DNA of 64,000 bases, from the NCBI GenBank assembly GCA_921293015.1, contig OV121091.1, positions 41,297,932 through 41,361,931 on the forward strand. The letters run 5' to 3'. The stretch comes from Phorcus lineatus (Eukaryota; Mollusca; Gastropoda; Trochida; Trochidae). This document shows, one piece after another, positions 26,001 to 39,669 of the stretch; positions within the stretch are counted from its first letter, which is position 1, and each line of letters opens with the position of its first letter. The position numbers were made by a program, and so were the translations under genes. The notes beneath the pieces are model-generated. The model searched no databases. It was given only the letters and a program-made list of their open reading frames with translations, and had not been told where the DNA came from.

Positions 26001-29000
26001 TTCACTAGCTATGTAATTAATCGCTCTCTAGAAATTCAAATGCCGTAAGTGTAATATCTTGACGGAATGGTCCATCAGCAAACCGATCCTACGGTGACCA
26101 ATTCATTCCTTTATATGAGCAAACTGTTTTGAATTATTGGGCCGGTTTAGCAATGAAAGGACTAGGGGTTGTCATTCAAATTCATGTTTCCACACGCCTG
26201 GTCGCTCCCTACATCGGGGATTTGGTTTCTTCTCTCACTGGAATGTATATATATCATGATCATTTGGAAGCCTCCATCTTTCATGGAATCTTTTAATTTC
26301 ACGGCCTGTCGATAACTCGTTCAACGGTAACATGATCTAGAGAGAAATAACTTCTTTCAATAATACGTATCCAACTCCCTGTAAATTCAAAGAAAATTGA
26401 AACATTTCCACAATTTTGAACCTTTTGATATCAATTTGATACATTTGGCAGAAAGACGCAAAGCTAGCCAGTAAGAAGTAAGAATTAATGCATCTTTTTT
26501 TTGCCTACTCCCAGAGAGAGGATCCATCTGAACAGCGATCCAAGCGGATGATTAAAACACTTAAAGTGACGGGATAATTTCCCTTGCCAGTAGAACCCTC
26601 GAGACATCTTTGATAGGTCTATCTGTACAACATTTAGAGATAAATCCGCCACTTTAGCTGTGTGCATACTGTTAGAGAGCGGCATCTGAAACTGACACCA
26701 ATGTATTTAGTTAGTCAATCAAATCAGATGCTTTCTGTTCAGTAGTTACCTAGTTATTTGCCGTCAGTTTCAATGATGGTTTTCTACAGGCGGGAGTATG
26801 TGAATTGTGCTCAATTTCACTTTTTTGTCTTAAAGAACTAGTTGTTCCTTTACTTCTTTATTGATCGCCTATATATATACCATTATCACTTATAACGTCT
26901 CACCCTCGTCTGTGGTCCACATATCGCTGAAAGTTAGAGAAGACATTAGTAAGTCTCAAGTACCTCCGACACAGACAGAATTGTTCTGTTGATGACTTAT
27001 CGTGGTTTTGCGCCTTTAGTCACCTGATGACTCGCACCAGTTCTGAATTCAGAACAGAATGAGGCATCGCTTTCCCTCAAACTTCTGACAGCAACGTACT
27101 CAGTGCGACGTGGGCATCGATCTCGGACTGAGAGCGCTCGGCGCATCGAAGCAGATCAGTGATATTGGTAGTATGCACTCACTGGTGTAACACTTCGATT
27201 CGTGTGAAGGGAGATACAAACACAGTTATGGATTTTATCTACCGTCCTGCCTTCATAGATTACATGGTATGTACAGCAGCTGCATTTTGATATTAATTAG
27301 ACAGGCTGTTCGTAATGGTTATTATCCTGATAATCATAAGAGGAGGATCATTTAAAGAGGGCACTTGTATAGCTAACGTTATTCTGTAGTAACGAATTTG
27401 CTGAATGCCTGAAGGAAAAGATTGATTACTTATTGAATTTCCTTTTGGCGTTTAATGGCGCAGTACTGAGTATATATTATTATCAGTTAAACTTCTTGAA
27501 GTCATAGACTTTGTTTCATGTGGTGTCATGAAGAGTTAATCCAAAGTGTTTTTCGTTGGTTGCTTATATAACAAGTTGGTTGTTTCAAGTGATGTTTTCG
27601 TTAGGTTTTATTCGGCTAATGAATCGATTAACGAAATCTCTCTGATTACCGGAATGTCGCTGCGTTCGAAGCTGTATCACCGACCAATCTATGAAATCAT
27701 ATCGGCATACGTCATTGTATTGGTGTATTTGTATCAAAAGTTTACATTGTTACATTGTTGTCATATTTTTGTACAACTTAATGTTAAATAACTAACCTGT
27801 TATATGAGTTTGATCTGAGAGCTCTCGACGTTCTGCAACCAGGTTTCTTTATTGTACCTTCTGCCGGTCCATTGACATCTGGCCTTCTTTAACATCATGT
27901 TGTCCTCATAAAGGTAATTAGTTTGCCATCTAATCTGCTTGCGCCTTCCACTATATGAGTGCTGGATAAAAAGTATCTACAACCTTTATGAATCAACCAT
28001 CTAGGTTGACTTTATACTCTATAAGGGCGCGAGAAGCTCCACAATTTGTCTCTGCAACCTTTACCAGCATCTTTACTGCTCAGGGGTAGATATGATAAAA
28101 TTGCGAGACATAAGCTTGTCAATATAACAGAATAGCCGACGAGAACCGATGGAGAGGATAGTATTAACCGTGCCATAAATAGGAACAGTCATACCAGACT
28201 TTATGGATATGAGTCCACAAGACGACCTGGCTGTTCGGTTATTTCAGCTTAGGCTAAGTAAGCAAATGACTTAAATCTAATAACAGTCGCCATGGGATCC
28301 GGCCCTTGTCAGCGCGAACAAGTAAGGTATGACTGCATTAACCTTTTGCTCGATCCGTTCTTTCACCTATAGAGTTCTATTGAGACATAATGTCTTAGCA
28401 AGTGAGATGGCAAAGTCATTTCTCGTAGGCATGACTTAGGTTACTAGCAGTAGGGAAATAATACATTGTAAAGCATGTCACACTACCCGTAGTTCCAATG
28501 ATCCAGTTATTTTGTAAATGCGGTTTAATTTTTAAACAAAATTACAAATGATTGTCAAGAATCATGGTAGGAACTTGTCATGTTATTGTTTTATAAGCAA
28601 AAACAAGGTTTATGCATGTACTGAAAGAAGACAAGTCAAATAATGGCTCTACTGACAAAATCACGGTGTCTTTCAAAGAGCAATTCTTCCTGATCACGTG
28701 ATATTTTACTTACTATAATTATTTATACCTGATCTTCCAGTGACTCATCCTATATCAGATGTTGCTTTCCTGCTAGTAGACATTATCGATTGATGTTGCC
28801 TTTGACTTTGAAGACTGCTATGTTTGCAAACGTTATTAATGAAATTTCTTCTGAGGGGGTGTTTCATTACGCTTAAGAAGACAAAGAAAATTATCTCTCG
28901 GAACACGGATCCGGAAGTTCCATTCTATGACATGCAGATTTCACGTTCGCTACTTTGATAAAAGCATTTTCATCTCAGTATGGACGTATTTTTAAACCTA

Positions 29001-30968
29001 GGTCCTTCCGGAGTGATGGGGTTACTCATATGTACAGCACATTGAGAACACGCTCCTGCATACCTCACTAAAATGATTAACATAATGATGGTGATGTTGT
29101 TAAGAGATAAACGTAACTCATATTGTATTTCTAAATGACATCATATTTCAAGATTAATCTGTTTACATAAAAGATAATTTCAAGTTCATATTCAAAACAA
29201 AGATCAACGTTGTTAGATAATCGACAACTGATAGAGAGAAAATGACCTTTTTTAATTATTCCAGTGCTTCTGTCAAGTTGCAGTCTCTTGTTCTTCACCA
29301 TTTGGCTAAAAGTGTATCATATCATGGAGGAGCCAGTGGTCATCACACTAGTAGGCTTCCAGTAGTAACATGTTCCTTACAGTCATATCATCACACCCTC
29401 CTTTACTTTCCAACATGAACATAAGGAATTTTGACAAACGTATGTTATCAACGTTTCGAGAAGCTGTTATCTTATACATTTGCTTTCAACGTGAAGTGAA
29501 ACTGTTTTGAAAATAAGCTCAGTTTTCAACGTAACAAACAGCTTCATCACTGAATACTCTGCTTTGAAAACGTAACGTGAATCTGTTACAATGCGTAATC
29601 TGAGTTTATCATTCCATTAACTGCGTGATATCCAACCAAATCATCTTCCAATATCAATACCATGTCAGCCTTTTAGCAGATGACTGAATCCTCCCGAACA
29701 ATGACAAATGTAATTGCTCTCCTCCCGTACCGCAAACCATCTCTCTGACTGCTCCAACAGGACGTCCCCACCATAACCTGCTCTAATCGGACATGAATAA
29801 TGACTTGCAATCAATTGGTGACCCAATAAAACACTGATCTGCTTGCAACTAATACGTCTTCACATGAGGCGCCCATTACACGTCGTAGTAACACTCCATC
29901 AAATCCTACTTTAGGCATCGTTCGGAGTCAGAGTAGCATCAAGCCTTTACCAGAACAGTTCTCTCTCCCTTGTGGCTAATTGATTCGGCCCGGGTAAGTT
30001 TCTAGAAAAACACGTTTTGTTGAGATGGTGTTATTCCATCCGGAAAATCCGACTTAAATGGAGCAATTTCTTGTAAAGCTTTGAGAAAGAATATCGAGAT
30101 TTCACCGCTGAATGGGCGCCTGTCTGAAACAGTAATACGTGTCATATTGAACATCAATTTATCTATGAAGGAAATAACTCTAGTCTTTCTGCCGCGACTT
30201 ATTCAGGTTGCCATCATTTATAAGATGAATAGAGATATCTGTGCTCGTTGGTTTTACATTTGTCATCACATAAATGTGGTCTTAAAAGTGTGTCTCATAT
30301 GAGTTTCCCGTTATGAATCATATGCAAATATCGACACATAGACAGTAGGCTATAAATTATGATGAAACATACTTATGTGCGTTTCTTCTTGAACATACCT
30401 TTCAAATTATGGTAAGCAACAATCCATTTAAAATCAGAATTATAACTATAGCATTGATGGATTCAGTACAATGTATAATGATATAAAGAGCAGAAATGTT
30501 TGGTCTTGCCATAGCAAACACCTTTAATGTTTAAAATTATAAGAGAAAGTAAAATGTGATTTAAACTTTATTCATTAAGTAAAACAGAGAATAAACCAGT
30601 CACGTTCACTTATTTGAGCATAACATAGACCTTCTGGAGAGGGATGTCCTATCTGAATAATTGACATTTCTTTAACTGAATGTTTACATATGAGAGATTT
30701 TTAAAAAATGTATCTTCATTTGAAACTCATGCTTCTATCATCCATTCACATTCAAGCCTTCATTGTCACATAGTGGTTCTCAATGGCTTCATTCTGCGTG
30801 CCATATGTAATGTCGATATATTTACTAATCAAACATTGTTCTCACTATGTTATCATGTGACTTTAGCCTTTGATCCATCTGCACTCGTACTCAATAGTCC
30901 GATGAATGTTTTTTCTTTCAATTGTAAAATCTAAATATCATTATTTCAGAGAAAAGTCCGAATACTAT
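23059..30968. other. Intergenic, one weak exon candidate
   Basis: Nearly 8 kb with no convincing gene. A two-copy diverged repeat lies at about 24355-24500 (shared CTCATGTACTAA and GTCTTAT words). A possible first coding exon at 27229-27271 is listed separately. A donor-like CCGG/GTAAGT occurs near 29992. Nothing else is supported. Confidence 0.45.
27229..27271 (+). CDS. Candidate first coding exon (weak)
   Basis: ATG starts the 14-codon frame MDFIYRPAFIDYM, which ends at a good splice donor (ATG/GTATGT). About 150 bases of higher GC lie upstream, as in a 5' untranslated region, and a TATATATA run is at about 26872. No downstream exon could be matched to it, and it does not join in frame to the NHL gene. 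It could be chance. Confidence 0.2.
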
Positions 30969-31440
30969 GAAAGGCGCTAGCGCTTCCAAATAGTTCGTAA
31001 ACACAACGAATGCAAAGATACTGCATATCTCTCGTTAGTACTTACGATGTGCACTCAACTAATCTACCTCCTAAGTTATTTAGCAAATATGTACGAAATC
31101 AATGATGATAGTATGTTATTAAAACAAATAATTTACAATATTGCTTTATAAGATATCGCTAATCCTTTGTTCTCAGTTCCGATTTTAGGTAAATTCAATA
31201 GCTGAACATATTAATAGTTCAATCGTTCTCAACTGTCAACAATTTTCCCGTTATGTGCACAGCTGACCATAGTTTTTTTTTTTATATATCTCTAACCGAC
31301 AAAAGCCGTCTTAACATTTTCATTGTTGGCTGCAGGTCAATTGTCCAGAATGATAAATATTTCATTGCTTCAATTGAAAGCTAAAGAGAATTCTTATGTC
31401 CTCAAAAGCCTTCAAACAGCCAAGCTGAACTAAAAAAATG
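30969..31440 (+). mobile_element. MITE family B, copy 2
   Basis: Aligns along most of its length with 62124-62756. Shared blocks include TTCGTAAACACAACGAATGC, GATACTGCATATCTCTCG, AATCTACCTC-TAAGTTATTTA, GTGCACAGCT and GCAGGTCAATTG. The left tip AAAGGCGCTAGCGC is a self-palindrome, like the tip of the 62-kb copy (GCACTAGTGC). The right terminal repeat is degraded. No coding capacity. Confidence 0.78.
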
Positions 31441-33728
31441 CTAACTAAATGATTATTATTTGTGAATATATGGCTATCCAAACATTTTCTTATAATCAAA
31501 GAAAAAAACATTTTTTAATATTCTGTCCACTGATATCGATTAAATCCATGATATATATCCATATATATAATATGGTATGTCACAGTTGTTTTTCAAAATG
31601 ATATCATCTACTGTTTATAACAGTCCATCGACAATTTCGCGCACTCTGAATATAAAAGGAATGCAAAGTTCCCTGGACTAGAGGACGAACTATGTCGGAA
31701 CGACTTGGTATATATGTTAGACCCTCAGGCTACAGACATTCTAAGGGCCTGTTTCTCGAGCAAATGGTTGCTTCAGATTATTCTTAGGAAACTGTTACAA
31801 ACAACAGACATTGGTAAAATTCATCTTCTGAATATGGGTTGTACAAGTATCTAAGGATAAATCGCTTAAGTTCAAAATAATCAAATCAATTATCCATCTT
31901 CAAATACTATCACACTCTTTCTCTAAAACCATCTTTAACATTTAAGGATCATTTAAAGGACATTTAAGTTTACTAAAACTATCGCAAGAACGACCTTGGT
32001 TAAAAATGCACTAACCCCGCTTCAGTTGCAACTACATTTATAAGTGCATCCACCAAAAGATATTCAACAATTATTATTATCATTCATTCCTTTAAATTTG
32101 CCCAATAGTAAGAAATTTATAAAATCTCATTAAAAGGTTTTCAAAAGGAACATAATCAAGCTGTAAGTTTCTATTGACACTGAAAGAGTTTCTCATGTAA
32201 TGGAGTGTGGGTTATAACCAATATAAGACGCATATTAAAGGCGATCTTGTGACTTGTGATATTAGCTCCTTACCATCAAAACTACAATTAACTAATTTTA
32301 CAATTGAAGCTTCTGAAGGTTTGGTCAGAACGGCTCTGTTCGGTAAAGATCTTTTCTATTTGATCCAGGAGATCCAGGAACTGACTCTATTAAATTACAA
32401 ATGTTAGTTTTCCCAAGTGTGGTGTGAATTAGTTATTTCTTGTATCCCAAATGGATGCCAGCCTATCTTGAATTATATTTACTTCTGAGTTCTGATGTAT
32501 CAGTGTGCGAAGTGAATCATTTGGGAAGATCCAAATTCGATTTTTTTTCTCTGATTTTTTTGCGATTGAATTCGACACTTTTGGAAAAAAGAAACTTTCG
32601 TCTTTATTCATTTTTATTTCTGTGGAGAAATTGCTGAAGAAATTCGTTTTTTGTTTCAATAAACATGTAAGCTAATTCATGCTTTATGGCCAACTCTACG
32701 TCTGATGTGGAAGAAGTATAACAAATCTGTTGTATACAAGAGAAAGGTTCTGCGTTCCATTGAAATAATTTTAACGTAGTGCAGATGCGGGTTCCCACCT
32801 TTTCCGGCCTCTATCCCTAATTCTAAGATGCCTAGCGGTTAGAACAATCGAAAAAAAAGTACCTTTATGAGACAATAAAGGTATAGTTTTTTCATGACGT
32901 AACAATTGAATGACGTTATATCCGCTCTTCCCAGCTGCCCCCTCGTGATCGCGCGTCCATGGTAACCTTTCATGTCGATTCTTCGAACAACATGGCTTAT
33001 CCCCCTATCAAGGTCTAACGACATAATCGTATTAATGTTTCTATTAATAGAGACAAGTTTCGAATCATCTATTTCTATTTACCGTAAAGAAGAATGGACA
33101 GAAAATGCTTGTCTACCATCGAGTGACCGCGTTGTTTCACGTCAGGTCACGGCGCCCCGTGGGACTGTGACGTTGGTTCACGTCAACCGTCTCTACCAGG
33201 TTCAATGTGATATGGACAACCTAATAATTAGTAATTCTAGGTGTACAGCCCCAACAGTCTGCTTATATAAGAGACTAAAGCATCACCTTCAACGTTTATG
33301 ACAGCAGCAAAAAAATAGATGTCCGGATCCAGTCCGCCATCACGCTTCCAAAACAAACAATACTCATAATTCTTTGTGGAATGTTAACCACGTGATAAGC
33401 CCTGCATAATCGCACGACACGAGTTTGTAAAAGTAAAGGTTTTTTTTAAAAAACAAGAGGTGTTAATTTGTTTGTTTAAGTTTTTAAAGAAAAAAATAAG
33501 AAGAAAATATAATTCAAAATTGAATAAATTAAAAAGTTTAAGTGCAAACTGCAGTAATCAAAGCTTTAACCAACTAAATGTCGTCTTAAACTAGGGGTTG
33601 AGTTCCATACTTGGAATAGCGAACAGTTAGCCTTGTTCATGGAATGTGAGCAATGTAAACACTATTTTTTATTTCGAGATGATTAAAATCAGAGTGTTCC
33701 CCGTATAGATTATTTTAGCATCTTAGAA
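31441..33728. other. Intergenic, no supported feature
   Basis: AT-rich. A TATATAAG motif lies near 33264, at the end of a GC-richer patch (33120-33260) of unknown nature, with no open frame of interest. Confidence 0.45.
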
Positions 33729-34253
33729 AAGAAATAAAGTTCGCTCTACCGCAATGTGTTTTGTAATAAAGTATAGTTTTCCCTGAACTATTATAACGTT
33801 AAAGCACTCGGACTACCGTCCTCGTGCTTTAACTATAATAGTTCAGGGCAAAACTATACTTTATTGTTTTGTGGAGCACAGTGGTGTAGTGGTGTAGTGG
33901 TTAGCTTGCTTGCCTCTCACGCCAGAGACCCGGGTTCGAATCCCGGTGGAGACACCAAACATTTGTGTCTTGGGTCTTATCCTGTGTTGTGTCCCTGGGC
34001 AAGACACTTCATCCACTTTGCACTCAGTTCACCCAGCTGTAGAAATGGGTACCTGAACAAGGGGGAAGTACGGACCTATGTGGTCGCGCGGAGCGCTTGT
34101 TAATCGGCAGCACCGAAAGTACTATCCCTCCAGGGTAATAATACTCATGGCGCTTTGAGCATGCTTTGACATGGATATATGCGCGGTATAAGAAAGTTAT
34201 TATTATAAGTTATTATTACAAAACACATTGGGGTAGAGCGAACTTTATTTCTT
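33729..34253. mobile_element. Foldback MITE interrupted by a SINE
   Basis: The outer arms 33729-33769 and 34213-34253 are inverted copies with about one mismatch in 41 bases (AAGAAATAAAGTTCGCTCTA at the tips). Inside the left part, 33765-33865 forms a nearly continuous hairpin centred on about 33815. If the segment 33866-34214 is removed, the arms join into one foldback element of roughly 175 bases with stems of about 80. The removed segment is the SINE annotated separately. A TTATT word at both junctions fits a short target duplication. Confidence 0.82.
33866..34214 (+). mobile_element. tRNA-headed SINE
   Basis: The head has an A-box-like GGTGTAGTGGTTA at 33891-33903 and a perfect B box GGTTCGAATCC at 33933-33943 within a T-arm-like CCGGGTTCGAATCCCGG. 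The anticodon-loop region reads CTCTCAC, suggesting a tRNA-Glu-like ancestor (inference). The body contains CCCTGGGCAAGACACTTCAT and CACCCAGCTGTA-AAATGGGTACC, wording typical of conserved SINE central domains in invertebrates. The tail is a TTATTATTATAAG-type run. The GGTGTAGT word of the A box is duplicated (33883-33898). Transcription would be by RNA polymerase III from the internal promoter. The open frame crossing it is not a gene. Confidence 0.85.
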
Positions 34254-37200
34254 AAATCTGTTCAGTATTATTCAATGGGACTTGGTTTCAGGTTAGACTT
34301 GGTGGAGAAATGCCTTTTGCTACTAGAAGTATGCTGATTTTTTATCTGGTTTCCATTGAAACAATTTGAACTAAGGTGTATGAGGCGCAGGTGCTTTTTT
34401 TCGCCCTCTATCTCAAAATATTTTCAGTACTATTTTATGAAGTGGGTATGTGATTGATTGCAGTGGTGGAATGGTGCCTTCTGCTGCTTGAATTATGCTG
34501 AAGAAAGACATTTATGTTAGTGCATATTTGGGTAGGATGATTGTCAAATAAGACAAAGATGTTTAGGTTTGATTGAAAGTTAGGGCGGATGACGTCACAG
34601 TGCATCAAATGTACATATCCAAGTTTAAAATGAGGTCATTTTTTGAGGAAATCCAATCTATAGAAAGTTCCAAGAGACAGCGTTTAAAGGAATTATTTTT
34701 ACATATCGGGTATGTCCAACTTTTAACCTTTTCAGTTTTAGTGATCTTAATTAAACAATGTTAAATCTGATATAAATTTGATAGAAAGATTATGCCGAGG
34801 TCATGTGCATAATAAGGAGCCAATTTGAACCTTTTCAACAAAGTAGAATATTTAACAGTACCATATAGCTAGTAAAATCTTAACACAATCCCTTGAAGAT
34901 ATTATAGATCCTTGTTACTTTGTACACTCACTATTATCTTTATTCAAAAATATTATGATTCTCACTGAATCCATGTAATCGCCTGGAAACATTGCTCTGG
35001 AGTCGTTTCCACAATGTACAATCAATGGTAACTGAATGCAGATAAGCCTGTCCTGCCGTATGCTCCCGATATAAATCTGAATCCTTTCCTCTCCCGCCGA
35101 CAGCGCTAACCTTCTCTCTCTTCATATACATATCAAAGCATCTCGCTGTTCCTACATTTTGCTTAATGTTATCACTAGCTTTCTTTGGGGAGACTGAAAT
35201 TAACGAGGGGAATATTTGTGGCGGTAAGGCACGAACTGCGTGAGCAAAACTGCAATGCAGATTTAATGAAGATGAAGCCGTGTTTCATGTTCTTCCATCC
35301 TCTTTTTTTATTTTAAAGAACATTTTTTTGTTATTTTGCTTTAACGCTTGTTACTGCAATAATTTCTGGGCATCATTGTAAATGTTATGTATAAGTGTAC
35401 TGTATTTTCCTTTAAGTTCGCAGGAACAGATGATGCATTTATTATATGATCATCGCTACAACAGTGATGTTCTGCTATTTATAAATTTTAGCCACTGCAG
35501 TTGTATGTCTAAACGAGTCCAGTTGTAAGAAGCAAGGAACATGAACAAGTTTAAAGGTACTCTTTGGCCTTGAAGTACATTTGATAAGTACATTTACTCC
35601 TCCACGACCCGTGTCACTGTCGACTGTGTCAGAAGCAGCTGCGGCTCTCACCACACGCCCACGTGCTGTCTTAACTTTGGCCCATCACTGTTGTAGGCTT
35701 GCGCCAAGTACTTCCACTTTCGCTTATGGTAGTAATCTGATACATAATGGATTTCCAAGCGTTTTCCATATTTTATTTATCTTTATGCTCTCGGCATTAG
35801 AACTTTTAAAAGGCTTTTTGTAATCGGGACTTTTTAGAAATACGAACCTTTCGATTGAATTTTACGACTTGTCCTTATGGTAATTTCTGTTAGTTTTCTG
35901 ATTACAGTCTCTTCATAAGTTGCAATTTATTCTGTCGAATGAAGACATTTCGTTAAGAAAATTTGTATAGAAACGTCTAAACGACAAGGATTTATCTGGG
36001 CATCAATTTAACCAGTTTGAGAATCGATATGAGATCACACGACCCTCTCTTTGTGGTATCGGTCGATACAGATTGACGACTGATTGAGTCGCAAATGAAG
36101 GAAATTACTTCTTCAATATCCCCAAACTACATCCCATCTCCCTCCTTGTGTTAGATAACTGTCATCAGTTGATGTTGTATCATGATAATGATAGCATATA
36201 AACATGGAAGCGATCGCACTGATAACAGCTTGCCAGCATTTTCGAAGCAAACCTTTTCTACACGAACTGCAATGAATAGGTCCATGGCAGAAAACCGTTG
36301 ATTTAGCATTTGTCATCATATGGTAACTGTAATGAGCAAGCATTTCCAATACAATATTACAAAGGTATAAATTATGGTTGAAAGAACCTTCCATGATGCC
36401 AAAGCGTTGAATCAGCGTTTTCCGTCCTGTACGCCTCTCCTCTCCCGGTGCATTTGTTGTCGTTAAGAATAAACGATAAACGATAACCGTGTGTACGATA
36501 TGAATCCGTTTACACTTTTATCGACATTTTTACAATGCAATTTCAACCGCTTTCAAACTGATCCTTCCTTTTATTAAAACATCCTTTTTAAAAAAATCTA
36601 TGTTATATTCAGCATACATCTGTAACAAGAAGTATAATAATTTCGAATACAAAATCGTTGATACAGCATTTTCAATTTACCACAACATATCAGAAAAGAT
36701 ACAACAATGTTACACCAAACTGCCTTGTCCACGATACGGAACCATTAAATCATCATCGTCCGCCCATTACTCTACTCTCAGTTCTGTAAGAGCATTAAAG
36801 GTCATTATGGCGACAGCAACGTCCAGGACTTTGACATTCTGGCCATCACGCGAGAAAACGTCAGATTGACCGCGGCTATACCAGCAGTCTGGAGTAATTA
36901 AGGACCCATAAGTCCCGAAACAAGATAAGTATTCGGAATTACAAGATTATCTGGCATATGCAAAATGCAAAATCAGTGTGGGAGAGATTAAATGATACTT
37001 TAAAAGATATATTTATCAAGAAAAGTGATGACGTTACTTCTTAAACTTAAGGATCGTTTTGACATATGAAGACCCCTACCCCTCCCCAGCAGAAAAGTAT
37101 GAACGAACTCGGCATTAGACTCCGAAGATGATTTGGTTTTGAGGTCATACACACACACGTTGCAGACAAACGGGTCACGCTTCACGTTAGGTCATGATTC

Positions 37201-39388
37201 GTGACAATGCTGTTGTCAAACTTTGTAGGGCACTAGAGCAAACTCTAGACCAATTCTAATCAACGTAATGTGTACACTTCGACGGAACTCATTTAGAGAA
37301 ACTGGACAGCTAATAAACTCTGACCACCAACCTACAGATTGTCAAACAACGAAACAGTTCTGTCCTAAAACCATTTGTTTCCAGTTACAGTTAAAACTCA
37401 TTATCTCGCTCTCACGACCGCGATATCTAGGATTGGAGCCACAATTTTGCGAATAGGCTTGTCCACTTGTATTTGGTAGTCCTTCCCCTGGGATCTGTGT
37501 GGGAGTGTAGCTTTAAGTATGCATGAGCAAGAATAATGACCTTGCTTTTGCTAATTCCCCATCATCGATCTTTGATCATACGTTTCTCGATGCACAACTA
37601 AGATTGAGATTATGATAGATCGAAACTAGCTCTACTGATCACATGGACTGACTGAGATAGATATGATAAATGGAGGTTTGTATTAGTGACTAAGCGGGGT
37701 GAGTGAGATAGCTAAGATAGATTGGGGATTGTACTTGTGACCACGCGGGCTGATAGAGATCACGTGACCATCAGTAAGTCTTGTAAACCATCATCTCAAT
37801 ACAAATGAACACTGACCCTCCCTCTTCTCACAACTGGCGATCTGTCTTTATCGACAGAGCGCATCTAATGCGGTATTGATTTGACATTTGTATTCTTCTC
37901 GTGCACGAGCTATTTACATTACCGCTATTCATTGAATAATTGCCGACAATCAACAGTTAAAGAAGCAATAACGTAAATATAGGTCAAGGGAAACGTCACG
38001 AAGTTGTTCTCAAAGAATATGATTTAAGAAGTTACCTTGAGACTTTTTGAAAATGATTATTAGAAGTTGTTTCATATACAGTCATGTGAGTGTCCCATCC
38101 TGAAATAATGAAATCATTATCATATTCAACATAATGACATGTTATGTGCTTTGAAGAGTGTATGCGCACGTCTTCGGGTCTACTTCTTCAGGAAATTTCG
38201 CGCTGCTGAACACGGGTTGACATACATCCGATATATATCGTTTAACTTTTGCACATGAACTTCGATTTCAACCCTAATAGGCTGACACACATATCGTTTC
38301 CATCGTGTAGTATTCGATAGATATATAGATTCGATTTGATATTACGGCAGTAGGTTTGCATACAAATTCTGTTTAATGTTGAGTTTTGACACTATTGCTT
38401 CAGCGTTAGGCAGTTTATCGATATATCCATTCACATGTGGGCGCCCGACTTCCCGTCATGAAGCGCTGTACATCAGTTAACTAGAACGGGGGAGCCTTTT
38501 AGAACTGCACAAGTGCTCGTGTCTCTGTATTGACCGAGTTATTCAGACAGGTTGGATTTTAATCGATTCCTAAGCTCTTGTCCTGTTGTTTCTGCCAGCT
38601 TGACAGAGTTTGTGATTTTCGTGTGATTTAGGGATTCATTTGGTCCACAGGGCTTCACGTTTCCTTGACAACCCCGTATTTCGTCTAACGTGAGACGCCG
38701 TATTTCCGTTAGGTACATATGATTGAATGTTTGGCTCGGCGCTACCGTCACCTTTTCCTAATGGCGAATTCAAACTTCAACTGTCGGCAACAGTCTAACA
38801 TGATAAGGTCTGTTATAGTTCCCATTTGGATTTTGGCAATTTCAAATATATTTAGTGTGGGATATAGACACCACGATACGGTGCTGTCACTTCCAGAGTT
38901 ATTACTTCCCTAGCAAGTGGTGCTCTCCTCTGAATACCAACTTGTAAGGTATATCAAAGCTTGTCAGTCTGAAAACTACAGCTATTTGGGACCCCCAGAG
39001 CAAATAACCTTTTGGTTTAGCAACATATAACACCACATCCTTCACGATTACGGAGAGAAAGCGTCGATTGCCAAGCGAAAGCCATATTTCAGTATTGCGA
39101 ACAAGTCAACCTTTTCATTCACAACCTCTGTCACTCTTGAAGACAGAGAGGCATGTATTATGTACACAATTAACTGTGTGATGAATAGGTGGGTCCAGGC
39201 GACCCAAGCTGCCCCAATCAACAATTATCATCATTTAATATTAGTATGCACCGTTAACAATTAAGCCGATCTTTTCCTACTCCAGCAATTACCGTTTAGT
39301 TGAAGAAGCGATAACGTTCATGGTATGAAATTGAGCATTACAACTACTATGAAGAATATTTATGTTTTTTTCATTCTTTGTATTACAG
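34254..39388. other. Intergenic upstream of the NHL gene
   Basis: About 5 kb without a supported coding exon. A weak tandem repeat with a roughly 50-bp unit, about 2.3 copies, lies at 37640-37765 (shared GAGATAG and GTGAC-A-GCGGG words). The promoter and any untranslated first exon of the NHL gene could lie here, but I cannot place them. Confidence 0.45.
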
Positions 39389-39669
39389 GAATGTGAGGCC
39401 CGGACAGAGCCTAAGAATACCCAAGTAAGAGCACGTGAAAGAAGCACCGAGCCCAGGCGCGAGGAAAGACGGGTCCCAGTATGCCATGTCGTGTGTGAGT
39501 GACATCATCGTTAGGGCCATGTACGTTCTCAAGCGCCTGTTCAGGTCCGGGGGACAGACTGAGACCAAGGCCGAACTGGATCAGAGCAAGCTAGTTAGAC
39601 GGGTGGGGCGGAAGGGCAAGACCAAGGGAAACTTCAACATGCCCTGTGGAGTCGCCATTACTAAGGCTG
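39389..39669 (+). CDS. NHL gene exon 1 (5'UTR plus codons 1-61)
   Basis: The acceptor TATTACAG ends at 39388, so an untranslated exon probably lies further upstream. The first 97 bases are 5' untranslated and include the in-frame TAA at 39426. Coding starts at 39486 and leaves the exon in phase 1 at the donor GTGAGT (39670). Confidence 0.8.

Noticed and set aside
33864..34103. 79-codon frame (SGVVVSLLASHARDPGSNPG type)
   Set aside because: It is the accidental translation of the tRNA-headed SINE.
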